Below are positions 63,986-64,000 of a stretch of 64,000 bases of DNA, one piece after another. The notes beneath the pieces were generated by a model that had not been told where the DNA came from, made no database searches, and was given only the letters and a program-made list of their open reading frames with translations. This stretch comes from Sediminibacterium sp. C3. Its GTDB lineage: Bacteria; Bacteroidota; Bacteroidia; Chitinophagales; Chitinophagaceae. The stretch is from assembly GCF_000508085.1 (NCBI RefSeq), contig NZ_KI669560.1, positions 712,219 through 776,218 of the forward strand, read 5' to 3'. The position numbers were made by a program, and so were the translations under genes. Every line of letters starts with the position of its first letter. Positions within the stretch are counted from its first letter, which is position 1.

Positions 63986-64000
63986 TTATATTATATTGTT

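Overview
The window looks like chromosome from a member of the Bacteroidota, most likely the Chitinophagaceae. This is inferred from gene content (IPExxxVDY and DUF4834 families, YkuD_2 proteins, long PAS-rich hybrid kinases, the long PurF form), from promoters that fit the Bacteroidota pattern TTTG-N19-22-TAnnTTTG, and from moderate AT richness. I saw no rRNA, tRNA or CRISPR array.

Left end (1-11.4 kb) is accessory and damaged. It holds a lipoprotein cut by the window edge, an IS3-family element with a -1 frameshift transposase, an ATP-grasp pseudogene beside an intact ATP-grasp gene, and a signalling cluster. In that cluster a PAS/GAF protein is frameshifted, a hybrid-kinase 3' remnant carries stop codons, and an intact REC-DHp protein and an intact hybrid histidine kinase lie on the opposite strand. 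A YkuD_2 L,D-transpeptidase-like gene sits between them.

11.4-31.2 kb is mainly housekeeping. rimP-nusA-infB follows a clear promoter and a strong leader hairpin. Then come a SurA-type isomerase, a marR-pirin-pirin-yceI-flavin reductase operon with a 26-bp perfect palindrome over its promoter, purF, a PAS-LuxR regulator, fabH, manC, kdsD and recQ.

31.2-45.6 kb holds a DUF3089 hydrolase with a shifted signal-peptide frame, a 2OG-Fe(II) oxygenase, a chromate-type transporter, a ParA ATPase and an esterase. A four-gene SDR-SDR-ACAD-APH operon follows, resembling the ACAD10/11 or LvaA/LvaC route for hydroxyacyl-CoA. An RND efflux adaptor/pump pair has its pump split by a one-base frameshift, and pdxH comes next.

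45.6-50.2 kb is one HNOBA-PAS-HisKA-HATPase-REC-HPt kinase gene interrupted by a 1,449-bp IS3-family element. Inverted ends and an ATTT target duplication are visible, and removing the element plus one duplication copy restores an exact 1,043-codon frame.

50.3-64 kb holds a transketolase C-terminal half, a 1,123-residue GH18-deacetylase-GT2 fusion, an N-terminal half of CarB, bcp, a GAF kinase, feoB, an M28 peptidase, an IPExxxVDY protein, selD and a tiny ORF with a 21-nt tandem repeat. I did not find a clearly new defence or mobile system. The most notable items are the precisely resolved IS disruption, the marR operator, the tri-domain polysaccharide enzyme, the rimP leader and the DHp-only signalling proteins.
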